Below, in pieces: positions 45,821 to 54,240 of a stretch of 64,000 nucleotides of DNA. A program made the position numbers and the translations under genes. Each line of letters opens with the position of its first letter. The stretch's first letter is position 1. This DNA comes from Candidatus Merdivicinus faecavium (GTDB lineage Bacteria; Bacillota; Clostridia; Oscillospirales; Ruminococcaceae): assembly GCA_018716285.1 (NCBI GenBank), contig DVKD01000015.1, positions 1-64,000 on the forward strand, given 5' to 3'. The notes beneath the pieces were generated by a model, which did not search any database, had not been told where the DNA came from, and worked only from the letters and a program-made list of their open reading frames with translations.

Positions 45821-47125
45821 ATGAAACGGAAGAAAGGCACAAGATGGACAGCGATATCCCGCGCGGCGCTTGGCGCAATGCTCTGCGCGTTGCTCTGCGG
45901 CACGGCGGCCTGCGGCATGACCGCCGCGAAGGAGGTGAAGGCCGACCCGGCCGCCGTCTCCGCGCAAGCGGCCGGTCAAAGCGGGGCGGAGCGGGCCTCT
46001 GAGGCGGTATCCGGGGCGATGGAGGGCTTCACCGCCTCCACCGCCGCCGTGATCCTGCCCGCGGCGGAGGGAAAAAACGCCCTCTACTCGCCGGTCAGCC
46101 TCTATCACGCGCTGGCGATGACGGCCGAGACCTCGGCCGGGGAGACCCTTTCCCAGACCCTTTCCCTCCTCGGCGTCGAAAGCGTCGAGGAGCTGCGGGC
46201 GGGGCTGCCCGTCCTGCTGGAGCAGCTCACCGGGCGGAGCGAAGGGGAGCTCGCCCTCGCCGCCTCCTTCTGGATGCGGGGGGACTTCCCCTTCCGGCAG
46301 GAGCCGGTCGACCGGCTGGCCGCCTATTACGGCGCGGAGGTCTACCAGGCTGATTTCAGCGCCCCGTCCCTGCCGGACGCGGTCGCCAAATGGGTTCGGG
46401 ACAAGACCGGCGGCCGGCTGGGGGACGCCGTCGATTTCCAGCCCGATCCCAATACGGCGGCCTATCTCTTCTCCACCCTCTATTTTAAGGGGAGCTGGGA
46501 CGAGGCCTTTTCCGCAGAGAACAACGAGGAGGGGCCCTTCTACCTCGCGGACGGCGGCGCCGCCGACGCCGTATATATGACCCAGTGGGAGAGCGCCGGC
46601 TATGTGGAGGGGGAAAATTTCGCCGCCGCCGGCTTGGGCTTCCGGGGCGGGGGAGAGATGTACTTCATCCTGCCGGAGGAGGGGATCTCGCCCGCCGAGC
46701 TGGCGGCCGACCCGGAGACGCTCTCTGCCGCCCTCTTCCCGGAGGAGCGGGAAAGCGCCCTGGTCGGGTTCCGGGTGCCGAAGTTTACGGTCAGCGATTC
46801 GCTGGCCGCGGCGCAGGAGTACCTCAAGCCCCTCGGCATGACCGACGCGTTTGACGATACCCGCGCGGATTTCACCCCGCTGATAGATGACCCGGCCTTT
46901 CCCCTCCACATCTCCAACATCCGGCAGGAGACGACCCTCACCATCGACGAGGAGGGCTGCGAGGGCGCGGCCTACACCAAGGTCGAGTACAGCATCTCGA
47001 GCGCCGAGTATATTCCGCCGCGCCAGGTGGAACTCAACCTGAACCGCCCCTTCCTCTTTGCGGTCAGGGCGCACGGGGGCGTCCTCTTTGTGGGGATCGT
47101 CGAGAATCCGGCGGAAGAAGGGTGA
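45821..47125 (+). CDS. serpin-family protease inhibitor lipoprotein, copy 2
   Basis: A 434-residue tandem paralogue of the preceding gene. The N-terminal signal ends near GTAAC (Cys31), a weaker lipobox. Core motifs are NALYSPVSLYHALAMTAETS, YLFSTLYFKGSWDEAF and LGFRGGGEMYFILPEEG. The C-terminus reads LNLNRPFLFAVRAHGG. The hinge DEEGCEGAAYTKV keeps Glu at P13. The reactive loop is two residues longer (EYSISSAEYIPPRQ), so P1 is Ser, Ala, Glu or Tyr and specificity differs from copy 1. Only 31 bp separate the two, implying one transcript. Confidence 0.93.
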   Translation: MKRKKGTRWTAISRAALGAMLCALLCGTAACGMTAAKEVKADPAAVSAQAAGQSGAERASEAVSGAMEGFTASTAAVILPAAEGKNALYSPVSLYHALAMTAETSAGETLSQTLSLLGVESVEELRAGLPVLLEQLTGRSEGELALAASFWMRGDFPFRQEPVDRLAAYYGAEVYQADFSAPSLPDAVAKWVRDKTGGRLGDAVDFQPDPNTAAYLFSTLYFKGSWDEAFSAENNEEGPFYLADGGAADAVYMTQWESAGYVEGENFAAAGLGFRGGGEMYFILPEEGISPAELAADPETLSAALFPEERESALVGFRVPKFTVSDSLAAAQEYLKPLGMTDAFDDTRADFTPLIDDPAFPLHISNIRQETTLTIDEEGCEGAAYTKVEYSISSAEYIPPRQVELNLNRPFLFAVRAHGGVLFVGIVENPAEEG

Positions 47126-47150
47126 CTTTCGGCCGGCAGGCAGAAAAATG

Positions 47151-47184
47151 ACAGGGGGCAGCTCTTGCAGCCGTCCCCTGTTTC
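47151..47184. terminator. terminator between serpin 2 and the PepSY gene
   Basis: ACAGGGG / CCCCTGT outer stem with an inner GC-rich arm, followed by TTTCT. It lies between convergent genes. Confidence 0.7.
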
Positions 47185-47193
47185 TGATCCGGG

Positions 47194-47853
47194 TTATTCC
47201 CGCATATCCGCGTTCCAGTCCAGGATGATCCCGGTCTGCGGGTCGATTTCGAACTCATATTTCATGCCGTCGTGGAAGAGCTCCCCCTCATAGCGCCCCC
47301 TGCCGCCGCCTTCTTCCCGGATCTGAATGTCTGCGGCGTCCGAGCCGGGAACCTTCTGCTGGACAATCGTCTTTGCTTCCTCCAGTGTGACGGGGCTGCC
47401 GCCCAGGGTGTCCAGCCATTCCTCATCCACCTCGTAGTCGGCGTCTACAATCCTGCCGTCCGAGACGGCGATGGAAAAGTCGTAATCGCCGTACCGGGTT
47501 TCAAATTCCACCTGGTAAACGGGGATATCGTTTTCGCGGTCGCGCTCTGTCTTGACGCCGCGCACATCGTCTTCCGGGACGCCGGCGTTTTCCAGCGCCA
47601 GCGCAAGGGCTTCCTCGCTGCTGATTTCCCCATCCTGGACGCTGTCTTGGACGTTGTCCTGGGAGTTTTCCGCCTGCACGGAACTGCCGGGGTCACCGCT
47701 GGACGGCGGCGCAGAGCTCACCGTCTCCTGCGAGCCGGGTTGGGCGGACGGGGAAAGGGACGTGTCCGCGCCGGGCGTGTGGATCACGATGCTGCATCCG
47801 GCCAGCAGCACAGAGAGAAAAATGGTCGCCGCAAGCCATGCGCAATGTTTCAT
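47194..47853 (-). CDS. PepSY-domain lipoprotein
   Basis: A 219-residue protein with a lipoprotein signal (SVLLAGCS, Cys20) and a Ser/Gln/Asp-rich linker. Two PepSY domains follow: about 78-145 (EEALALALENAGV to VSDGRIVDADYEV) and about 152-219 (TLEEAKTIVQQKVPG to IDPQTGIILDWN). PepSY domains often restrain peptidases. Placement opposite the serpins hints at a shared theme of protease control, but this is inference. Confidence 0.9.
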   Translation of the reverse strand: MKHCAWLAATIFLSVLLAGCSIVIHTPGADTSLSPSAQPGSQETVSSAPPSSGDPGSSVQAENSQDNVQDSVQDGEISSEEALALALENAGVPEDDVRGVKTERDRENDIPVYQVEFETRYGDYDFSIAVSDGRIVDADYEVDEEWLDTLGGSPVTLEEAKTIVQQKVPGSDAADIQIREEGGGRGRYEGELFHDGMKYEFEIDPQTGIILDWNADMRE

Positions 47854-47917
47854 AAAGGTTCCTCCTTTTTATTTCCCAAATGTGTTTGTACAAGAATCAT
47901 GGGGCGATATAAGCCGG

Positions 47918-49264
47918 TTAGTCCCGCGTTACGTTTTGGATCCACTTGTCCCCGCGCAGGCGGATAAAGGCGATGATCCATTTGAAGCACTGGTCGATCC
48001 GGGTGCAGAGGTAGACCGCCCACAGCGGCCAGTGAAAGACAAACCCGGCGAGGAAGGTCAGCGGGATGACCACCAGCCAGCCGCAGATCATATCCACCTT
48101 CATGACGAATTTGCCGTCCCCCGCGCCCCGGTTGATGCCGGTAAAGCAGGCCGCATGGTAGCAGGTCCCCAGATGGGTGAAGGCCCCGATCATGAGGAAG
48201 GTCGAGGCGAGTGCCTGCGTCTCGGCCGAGACGTTGTAGAAGGAGGGCACGATCCGGCTCATGCCCAGCACCAGCCCTGAAACGAGGACGGCGAGCCCTG
48301 CAAAAATGATCTGAATGGTGTTCGAATACTGCCGGGTCTTCGCGTAATCCTTCTCCCCGACGCTTTTGCCCACCACGACGCAGGCCCCGTTGGACAGGCC
48401 GTTTGTGAAGATGAGGGCGAGGGAGAGGAAGACGTCGGCAATGGAGTTTGCGGACACCATCGTCACCCCGAGCCGCCCGATGAGCATCGCCTTGGCAGCC
48501 CCGACCAGCCCCCACTGGGAGTCGCCCAGGATGATCGGCACCGAATGCCGCCAGAAATCGCCTGCCATCTCCCGGTCGCGGGTGAACAGGTGCCGCAGCC
48601 GGAAGCAGACCCGGCTCTCCCGCACAAACAGGTAGTAGGCGGCGATGCACAGCTCAAAGAGGCGGGCGATGACCGTCGCAATCGCCGCGCCCTCCGCTCC
48701 CAGGGCCGGGAAGCCGAGCTTGCCGAAGATGAGCAGGTAGTTGAAGCAGAAGTTTGTGACCAGCGAGACAGAGGAGATGATCAAGCCGATTTTTACAATC
48801 TCCATCCACCGCAGCATGACCACCATCGTGTTGGAGAGGGCAAAAAGCGGATAGGACAGGCAGACGATCCGCAGGTACCGCGCGCCTACCTCGATCATGG
48901 AGGCATCGTTTGTAAAGATGGCCATCGTCTGCCGCGGGAAGCAGACGACCAGCCCGCAGATGAGGAAGGCGATCGCTGCCGTGAAACGCAGAATCACCCC
49001 GAAGATGCGCCGGATGCGGTCATAGTCCTTTTTGCCCCAGTACTGGGAGATGAGGACGGCCGCCCCTCCGCCGATGCCGTTGACCAGAAAGGTAAAGAGG
49101 GTGGTCGCCTGGTTGGCGAGGGAGACCGACGCGAGGGTGAGGTCGTCGAGCGAGCCGACCATCAGGTTGTCGAGCATGTTGACGCCCAGCGAGATGAGCC
49201 CCTGGAAGGCCGCCGGCAGGGCGACGATGAAGAGGGAACGGTAGAATTCCTTTTCCTTGACCAC
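47918..49264 (-). CDS. MATE-family efflux transporter
   Basis: About 448 residues and 12 predicted TM helices of the multidrug and toxin extrusion family, exchanging substrates for Na+ or H+. The N-terminus includes FYRSLFIVALPAAFQGLISL, and MLDNLMVGSLDD and ISQYWGKKDYDRIR are typical MATE features. The GTG at 49264 is preferred because a TATACT -10 box (49299-49304, minus) puts transcription start near the alternative GTG at 49294. The substrate is unknown. Confidence 0.9.
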   Translation of the reverse strand: MVKEKEFYRSLFIVALPAAFQGLISLGVNMLDNLMVGSLDDLTLASVSLANQATTLFTFLVNGIGGGAAVLISQYWGKKDYDRIRRIFGVILRFTAAIAFLICGLVVCFPRQTMAIFTNDASMIEVGARYLRIVCLSYPLFALSNTMVVMLRWMEIVKIGLIISSVSLVTNFCFNYLLIFGKLGFPALGAEGAAIATVIARLFELCIAAYYLFVRESRVCFRLRHLFTRDREMAGDFWRHSVPIILGDSQWGLVGAAKAMLIGRLGVTMVSANSIADVFLSLALIFTNGLSNGACVVVGKSVGEKDYAKTRQYSNTIQIIFAGLAVLVSGLVLGMSRIVPSFYNVSAETQALASTFLMIGAFTHLGTCYHAACFTGINRGAGDGKFVMKVDMICGWLVVIPLTFLAGFVFHWPLWAVYLCTRIDQCFKWIIAFIRLRGDKWIQNVTRD

Positions 49265-49408
49265 AGCAGATACCGCCTTTCGCAGTAAAATCACTATCAG
49301 TATAGCACAGATTGCGGCGGTTTTCTACCGGAAAATCGCGGTTTCTGCATCCTGCGCCGGGATTGCTTGCAAAATGCCGGCCCGTCCAGCTGTTTTTTCG
49401 GCAGGGAA

Positions 49409-49437
49409 TTGCCAAAAGAGGGAAGTTGTGATAAACT
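49409..49437 (+). promoter_or_regulatory. promoter of the AEC transporter
   Basis: TTGCCA (49409-49414), a 17-bp spacer and TAAACT (49432-49437), about 33 bp before the TTG start. Confidence 0.6.
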
Positions 49438-49470
49438 GGGATAAGGAATTCAACAAGGGGGCGGTCTGTC

Positions 49471-50409
49471 TTGGAAAACCTGATAGTCAGCGCAAACGCG
49501 GTTCTGCCGCTGATGATCTGTATTGGCGTGGGGTATCTCGCCAAGCTGATGAAGCTCGGGGACGACAAGTTTTTCATCAAATGCAACTCCTTCTGCTTCA
49601 AGGTGTTCATGTCGATGATGATGTTTGTCAATATTTACGACGCCGACATTACGACCGCCTTCCAGCCCGCCCTCATCCTTTTCGCGGTTGCAGCGATCCT
49701 GCTGATTGCGGCAGGGGCCTTTTTTGCAGTCCGGGCGCTGGTAAAGGACGGCAGCCGCCGCGCGGTGCTGACCCAGGCCATCTTCCGCTCCAACTACGTC
49801 ATCTTCGGCATCCCGGTCGCGGCCAACCTCTACGGCGAGGGCAATATCGCGACGGCGGCCCTTCTTTCGGCGGTCGCGGTGCCGCTTTTCAACGTGCTGG
49901 CGGTCTTTACCCTCGAGTTTTACTCCGACCGGCGCACCGGCGTCAAGTCCCTTCTGAAGGGGATCGTCACCAACCCCCTCATCCTCGGCGCGGCCGCCGC
50001 CCTGGTCATGAAGGCCATGCCGTTTGGACTGCCTGCCGCTGTGCATGAGGCTGTGAGCGACCTCGGGCAGGTCGCCACCCCCCTCTCCCTCGTCATCCTC
50101 GGCGCAACCTTCCGGTTCGGGGCGGTGCGCAAAAACCTGCGCTGGCTCTCCATCGGCATTATCGGCAAGACCGTTGTCGTGCCGCTGCTGACCATTCCGG
50201 CGGCGATCCTCTGCGGCTTTCGGGGGATCGCGCTGCTCTCGCTCACCATCCTTTTCGCCTCGCCGACAGCGGTCACCTCCTTTACAATGGCCGAGGCTGC
50301 CGGACACGATGGGGAGCTTGCGGGACAGCAGGTCGTCTTTTCGAGCATCATCTCCCTCTTTACCGTGTTTTTGTGGATCTTTGCCCTCAAATCCTTCGCG
50401 CTGATATGA
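49471..50409 (+). CDS. AEC-family (auxin efflux carrier-like) transporter
   Basis: A 312-residue, ~10-TM carrier of the AEC family, which exports or exchanges organic acids such as malate or malonate. The start is TTG with AAGGGGG upstream. Helix one is ANAVLPLMICIGVGYLA. The half-repeat shows FRSNYVIFGIPVAANLYG and TPLSLVILGATFRFG, the expected duplicated pattern. No linked enzyme suggests the substrate. Confidence 0.9.
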   Translation: MENLIVSANAVLPLMICIGVGYLAKLMKLGDDKFFIKCNSFCFKVFMSMMMFVNIYDADITTAFQPALILFAVAAILLIAAGAFFAVRALVKDGSRRAVLTQAIFRSNYVIFGIPVAANLYGEGNIATAALLSAVAVPLFNVLAVFTLEFYSDRRTGVKSLLKGIVTNPLILGAAAALVMKAMPFGLPAAVHEAVSDLGQVATPLSLVILGATFRFGAVRKNLRWLSIGIIGKTVVVPLLTIPAAILCGFRGIALLSLTILFASPTAVTSFTMAEAAGHDGELAGQQVVFSSIISLFTVFLWIFALKSFALI

Positions 50410-50760
50410 AAATGCGGGGGACAATATGCGCTTTTTGCAGGATTTAATTTTCAGTTATTCATTTAACGCTTTTACACATAAAATCGCAAAAGAGAACGCG
50501 TAAGCACGTCAGTTGTCCGCAGCAGGAGGATTGGTCGGATTTTATGCGGAAAAGAGACTGCGGCTGCACTTTGCCCTGCTAATGCGAAGAAACAAAAACG
50601 CCAAAGAGTAAATTTTTGTAAATCATACGTAAAATACAAATTAACTTTTTACAGTTCGGAAAATTGTGCAGAATCACGAATGCTTTTTTGCGAGAGAAGG
50701 CGCCTCACAAAATTTTATCAAGAAAATCTGAATTAGGGCAGAAAAAATGCAGGAAAAGGC
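50410..50760. other. AT-rich gap before the peptide transporter
   Basis: About 350 bp much richer in A/T than the flanking genes, with A- and T-tracts (for example around 50590-50660) and no ORF of note. I see no RNA structure or repeat I can name. A role as an extended regulatory region is possible. Confidence 0.4.
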
Positions 50761-50789
50761 TTGCTTTTTCTGCATTTTTGTTGTATAAT
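50761..50789 (+). promoter_or_regulatory. promoter of the peptide transporter operon
   Basis: TTGCTT (50761-50766), a 17-bp spacer and TATAAT (50784-50789), ~84 bp before the binding-protein start. An imperfect inverted repeat (ATGCAGGAAAA ... TTTTTCTGCAT, 50747-50777) overlaps the -35 box and could be an operator. Confidence 0.75.
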
Positions 50790-50872
50790 GTCTTCATGCT
50801 GTTCGGGCGGTGAAAACCGGCCGGGCATATTCCCGGGTAAAACTCGGGAAAATTTAAGGAGGAGTTACAAAC

Positions 50873-52813
50873 ATGAAAAAGATGTTGGCAATGCTGATGG
50901 CGCTGTCTATGACGGCAGCCGTCGCGCTGACTTCCTGCAGCGACGGCAGCAATACGTCCAGCGCGGACAGCGCGGAAAGCAGCACGGCAACCAGCAGCAC
51001 GGAAAGCTCGGAAAGCACGGAAAGCTCGCAGACTGCAAGCGGTGACGCCACCCAGATTGTTGTCGGCTCCGTCTCTGACGTTGACGCCGATATGTTCCCC
51101 GGCTGGACCGCTTCCGCCGAAAACCAGGCCATCTGGCGCCTGCTTTACGGTTATTCCACCGTTGACCTCACCCCTGATGCCACCTACGAGTACGACCCCC
51201 AGGTCGTCGTTTCCCATGAGGAGACTGAGAACGCGGACGGCTCCAAAACCTTCACCATGACCATCGCCGACGACCTCGTCTGGTCCGACGGCACCCCCAT
51301 CACCGCCAAGGACTACGTCTTCGGCGTCATGCTGATGAGCTCTCCCGAATACGGCGAGCTCGACGCCGACAACACCGCCGGCTCCGACTATGTGGGCTGG
51401 GACGAGTGGCATGACGGAACCAGCGATACCTTCACCGGCGTCAACCTCATTGATGACCACACCTTCTCTCTCACCGTCAAGGCGGACCGCCTGCCTTATC
51501 ACTACGAGGTGACCTACGCTTCCGTCACTCCTTACCCGATGGCTCAGATGGCCCCCGGCTGTGACATCACCAGCGACGGCACCACCGGCTCGACCATGTC
51601 TGCGGAGTTCACCACCGACCTGCTCCGTGAGACCATTCTGGACACTGAGACCGGCTACCGCTACAATCCCTCTGTCGTTTCCGGCCAGTACACCTTCACC
51701 AGCTACGACTCCAGCAACTACGAGGCTGTCCTGACCAAGAACGAGCTCTTCAAGGGCGTTTGGGAAGAGGCGCAGAAGCCCAGCATCGACAAGATCGTCA
51801 TCAAGAAGGTCAACGCGAGCACCGCGATGGACGAGCTGGCAGCCGGCACCATCGACCTGTACGCCGGCGTTTCCGGCGGCACCGAGATCGAAAAGGGCCT
51901 CGACCTCTACGATGAGGGCAAGGTTTCCTACGCGAACTGGAGCCGCGCCGGCTACGGCAAGCTGCAGTTCCACTGCGACGTCGGCCCGACCGACTCGATG
52001 GCTGTCCGCCAGGCTGTTTCCTACATCCTGGACAAGAATGAGTTCATGCTCCAGTACACCGGCGGTTACGGCCGTCTGGTCTACGGCGCTTACGGCCTTG
52101 CTCAGAGCGAGTATAAGGCCAACAGAGAAGCTGTCGAGACCGAACTCAACAAGTACGAGTACAACCTCGAGACCGCGAAGCAGGTCCTGATCGACGACGG
52201 CTGGACCCTCAACGCCAACGGCGGCGAGTTCGTCGAGGGCACCGACGACGTCCGTTACAAACAGCTTGAAGACGGCACCCTCCAGCCCCTGATCATCAAG
52301 TGGGCCTGCACCACCGACAACCCCGTTGTCGACCTGCTCAACACCATGCTCGTTCCCAATGCGCCCCTGGTCGGCATGAAGATCGAGCCCACCGTTATGG
52401 ACTTCAACCAGATGCTCGAAGAGCTCCAGAAGCCCGGCTCCGAGTACAATATGTTCAACCTGGCCACCGGCTTCTACCCGATCATCCAGCCCTGGTACAT
52501 GTACACCGACGACGTCGAATACTGGGGCGTCAACAACAGCAACATGATCGCCGACACCGAGCTCGCCACTGTGACCGAGGAAATGCGCTACATCGTGGAC
52601 GAGGACGAGTGGAACGCCAAGTGGCTCGAGTACCAGATCCGTTTCAACGAGCTCTGCCTCGACATCCCGCTGTACTCCGACCTCTACCATGCATTCTACA
52701 CTCCCAAGCTGCAGAACTACAATCCCGATGCGCTGCATCAGTGGGATCAGACCCTGCTCTACGCTTACATCGACGAGAACGCGACTGAGGTTACCGCGAA
52801 CCCCGAGGAATAA
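50873..52813 (+). CDS. peptide-binding lipoprotein of ABC transporter (SBP family 5)
   Basis: A 646-residue solute-binding protein of the OppA/DppA class. The lipobox is VALTSCS (Cys22), followed by a Ser/Thr/Glu linker to ~residue 57. Family-5 features include DDLVWSDGTPITAKDYVFG, DHTFSLTVKA and MAVRQAVSYILDKNEF. It is longer than typical DppA (~535). Codon choice is highly biased to C/G-ending preferred codons, so expression should be high. A strong terminator follows it, which would keep its level above that of the membrane subunits. SD: AAGGAGGAG. Confidence 0.94.
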   Translation: MKKMLAMLMALSMTAAVALTSCSDGSNTSSADSAESSTATSSTESSESTESSQTASGDATQIVVGSVSDVDADMFPGWTASAENQAIWRLLYGYSTVDLTPDATYEYDPQVVVSHEETENADGSKTFTMTIADDLVWSDGTPITAKDYVFGVMLMSSPEYGELDADNTAGSDYVGWDEWHDGTSDTFTGVNLIDDHTFSLTVKADRLPYHYEVTYASVTPYPMAQMAPGCDITSDGTTGSTMSAEFTTDLLRETILDTETGYRYNPSVVSGQYTFTSYDSSNYEAVLTKNELFKGVWEEAQKPSIDKIVIKKVNASTAMDELAAGTIDLYAGVSGGTEIEKGLDLYDEGKVSYANWSRAGYGKLQFHCDVGPTDSMAVRQAVSYILDKNEFMLQYTGGYGRLVYGAYGLAQSEYKANREAVETELNKYEYNLETAKQVLIDDGWTLNANGGEFVEGTDDVRYKQLEDGTLQPLIIKWACTTDNPVVDLLNTMLVPNAPLVGMKIEPTVMDFNQMLEELQKPGSEYNMFNLATGFYPIIQPWYMYTDDVEYWGVNNSNMIADTELATVTEEMRYIVDEDEWNAKWLEYQIRFNELCLDIPLYSDLYHAFYTPKLQNYNPDALHQWDQTLLYAYIDENATEVTANPEE

Positions 52814-52835
52814 TTTCAGGCATATTCGTTTCGAT

Positions 52836-52870
52836 ACAGAAAGAGGGCATTCAATATGCCCTTTTTCTGT
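52836..52870 (+). terminator. terminator after the binding-protein gene
   Basis: A 15-bp stem (one G-U pair), ACAGAAAGAGGGCAT / ATGCCCTTTTTCTGT, with a five-base loop. The T-run is inside the 3' arm. Partial read-through would supply the downstream transporter genes. Confidence 0.85.
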
Positions 52871-53105
52871 ATTAATCATGAGTTTTTGGATATGATAACC
52901 GGAAACGGGAGAAGAATTCCTGCGGCGGTTGTCGAATACTGCTTAAATCTGGGCAATACCGCCGAAAAGGCGGCTTGCCATATCCATGCGCTTTCCTCAT
53001 GGAAAGCGGTAAATCCCCATTTCCACTGATCTTCGGAACCAATCTGCGGAACAGAACCGGATGGGGAGGAGAAGCTGCTGCTCCGTCCGGAGCGGGCGGC
53101 GGCCG

Positions 53106-53123
53106 AAAGGGGGTACCCCCTTT
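53106..53123. repeat. 18-bp perfect palindrome
   Basis: AAAGGGGGTACCCCCTTT, with no loop, 119 bp before the permease start. Confidence 0.85.
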
Positions 53124-53126
53124 GGC

Positions 53127-53152
53127 TGTATGGATTCACCGGAATCCATACA
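53127..53152. repeat. perfect 11-bp hairpin
   Basis: TGTATGGATTC-ACCG-GAATCCATACA, directly after the palindrome. No T-run follows on the plus strand, so it is not a standard terminator. Confidence 0.8.
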
Positions 53153-53241
53153 AAACGGTTCTACCGGCTGCCCCCGCGCATGTGTTTCGCAGAATCAAAA
53201 TAGATATATGATCGGAAAAGAAAGTCGAGGTGTCGTAAAGC

Positions 53242-54225
53242 ATGGCAAAATATCTGCTCAAACGGTTTTTGTACATGATTTTTGTGTTTTTTATTGTTTC
53301 CATCCTCATGTTTGCCATCACCAAACTCGTGCCGGGCGACCCTGCCCTGAAAATGGTCAACCAGCAGCTCGCTTCCACCGACCCGGCGCGTTACCAGATC
53401 GCGCTGGAGGAGGCCAGGGAGTCTCTCGGTTTGGACCAGCCGCTCCCCATCCAGTATGTCAAATGGATGGGCAACATCCTGACCGGGAATTTCGGTTTCT
53501 CCATCCAGTACAAGAAGCCGGTCATCGAGGTTGTCGGCACCCCCATGCTCAATACGGTTGCATTGAACCTGTGCTCCCTGATCCTTGTTTTCGCCATCAC
53601 CATCCCGTTGGGGATTATTTCGGCAGTCAAGAAGCGCAGCGCCTTTGACCAGGCGGTCCAGGTCGGCTCCATTATCGGATACAGCCTCCCGACCTTTGTC
53701 ATCGCCCTTGTGTTTATCTACCTGTTTTCCCTGAAGCTCCAGCTCTTCCCCATCAGCGGATCGGCGACGCCGGGTGCGGATTATACGGGCCTGCGCGCAT
53801 TCGGGGATTATATGTACCATATGGCGCTGCCGCTCATAGTCAGCACCTTCTGCTCATTGGGCGGCATCCTGCGGTATGTCCGGGCCGCGATGATCGACGC
53901 GCTGCGCGAGGATTACATCCGCACCGCCCGCGCCAAGGGCCTGCGGGAGAAGGTCGTCATCTATTCCCATGCTTTCCGCAATGCGCTGATCCCGATTGTC
54001 ACGATCATCACGAGCTGGTTTGTCAGCATCTTTGGCGGCTCGGTCGTTATTGAAAGCATTTTCCTCTGGAACGGCCTCGGAAACACCATCCTGTCCGCTC
54101 TGCGCAACCTTGACAGCGCGCTTTATCTCGCCATGATGATGTTCTACGTCGTGATCACCCTGCTCGGCAACCTGCTGATGGATATCGCCTACTGCATCGC
54201 CGACCCGCGGGTCAAGCTGCAATAA
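53242..54225 (+). CDS. peptide ABC transporter permease, DppB/OppB type
   Basis: A 327-residue permease with six TM helices. It begins MAKYLLKRFLYMIFVFF, as DppB proteins do. The large first extracellular loop is normal for the family. The EAA loop that contacts the ATPase is REDYIRTARAKGLREKVVIY, followed by HAFRNALIPIVTII. It has no unusual insertion, in contrast to its partner permease 15 bp downstream. Confidence 0.95.
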   Translation: MAKYLLKRFLYMIFVFFIVSILMFAITKLVPGDPALKMVNQQLASTDPARYQIALEEARESLGLDQPLPIQYVKWMGNILTGNFGFSIQYKKPVIEVVGTPMLNTVALNLCSLILVFAITIPLGIISAVKKRSAFDQAVQVGSIIGYSLPTFVIALVFIYLFSLKLQLFPISGSATPGADYTGLRAFGDYMYHMALPLIVSTFCSLGGILRYVRAAMIDALREDYIRTARAKGLREKVVIYSHAFRNALIPIVTIITSWFVSIFGGSVVIESIFLWNGLGNTILSALRNLDSALYLAMMMFYVVITLLGNLLMDIAYCIADPRVKLQ

Positions 54226-54240
54226 GGAGGACGGAAGGAA

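Larger units (their letters stand above)
52871..53241 (+). other. structured spacer between binding protein and permease
   Basis: About 370 bp with no convincing gene. It holds a possible hairpin near 53057-53092, an 18-bp palindrome at 53106-53123 and a perfect hairpin at 53127-53152. A TATGAT-like -10 near 52890 might mark a weak second promoter. I see no known riboswitch. Confidence 0.5.

Noticed and set aside
50705..52879. A 724-codon open frame on the minus strand, antisense to the peptide-binding gene
   Set aside because: The plus-strand gene has a lipobox, family motifs and an SD. The antisense frame is a by-product of strong codon bias and has no recognisable domains.
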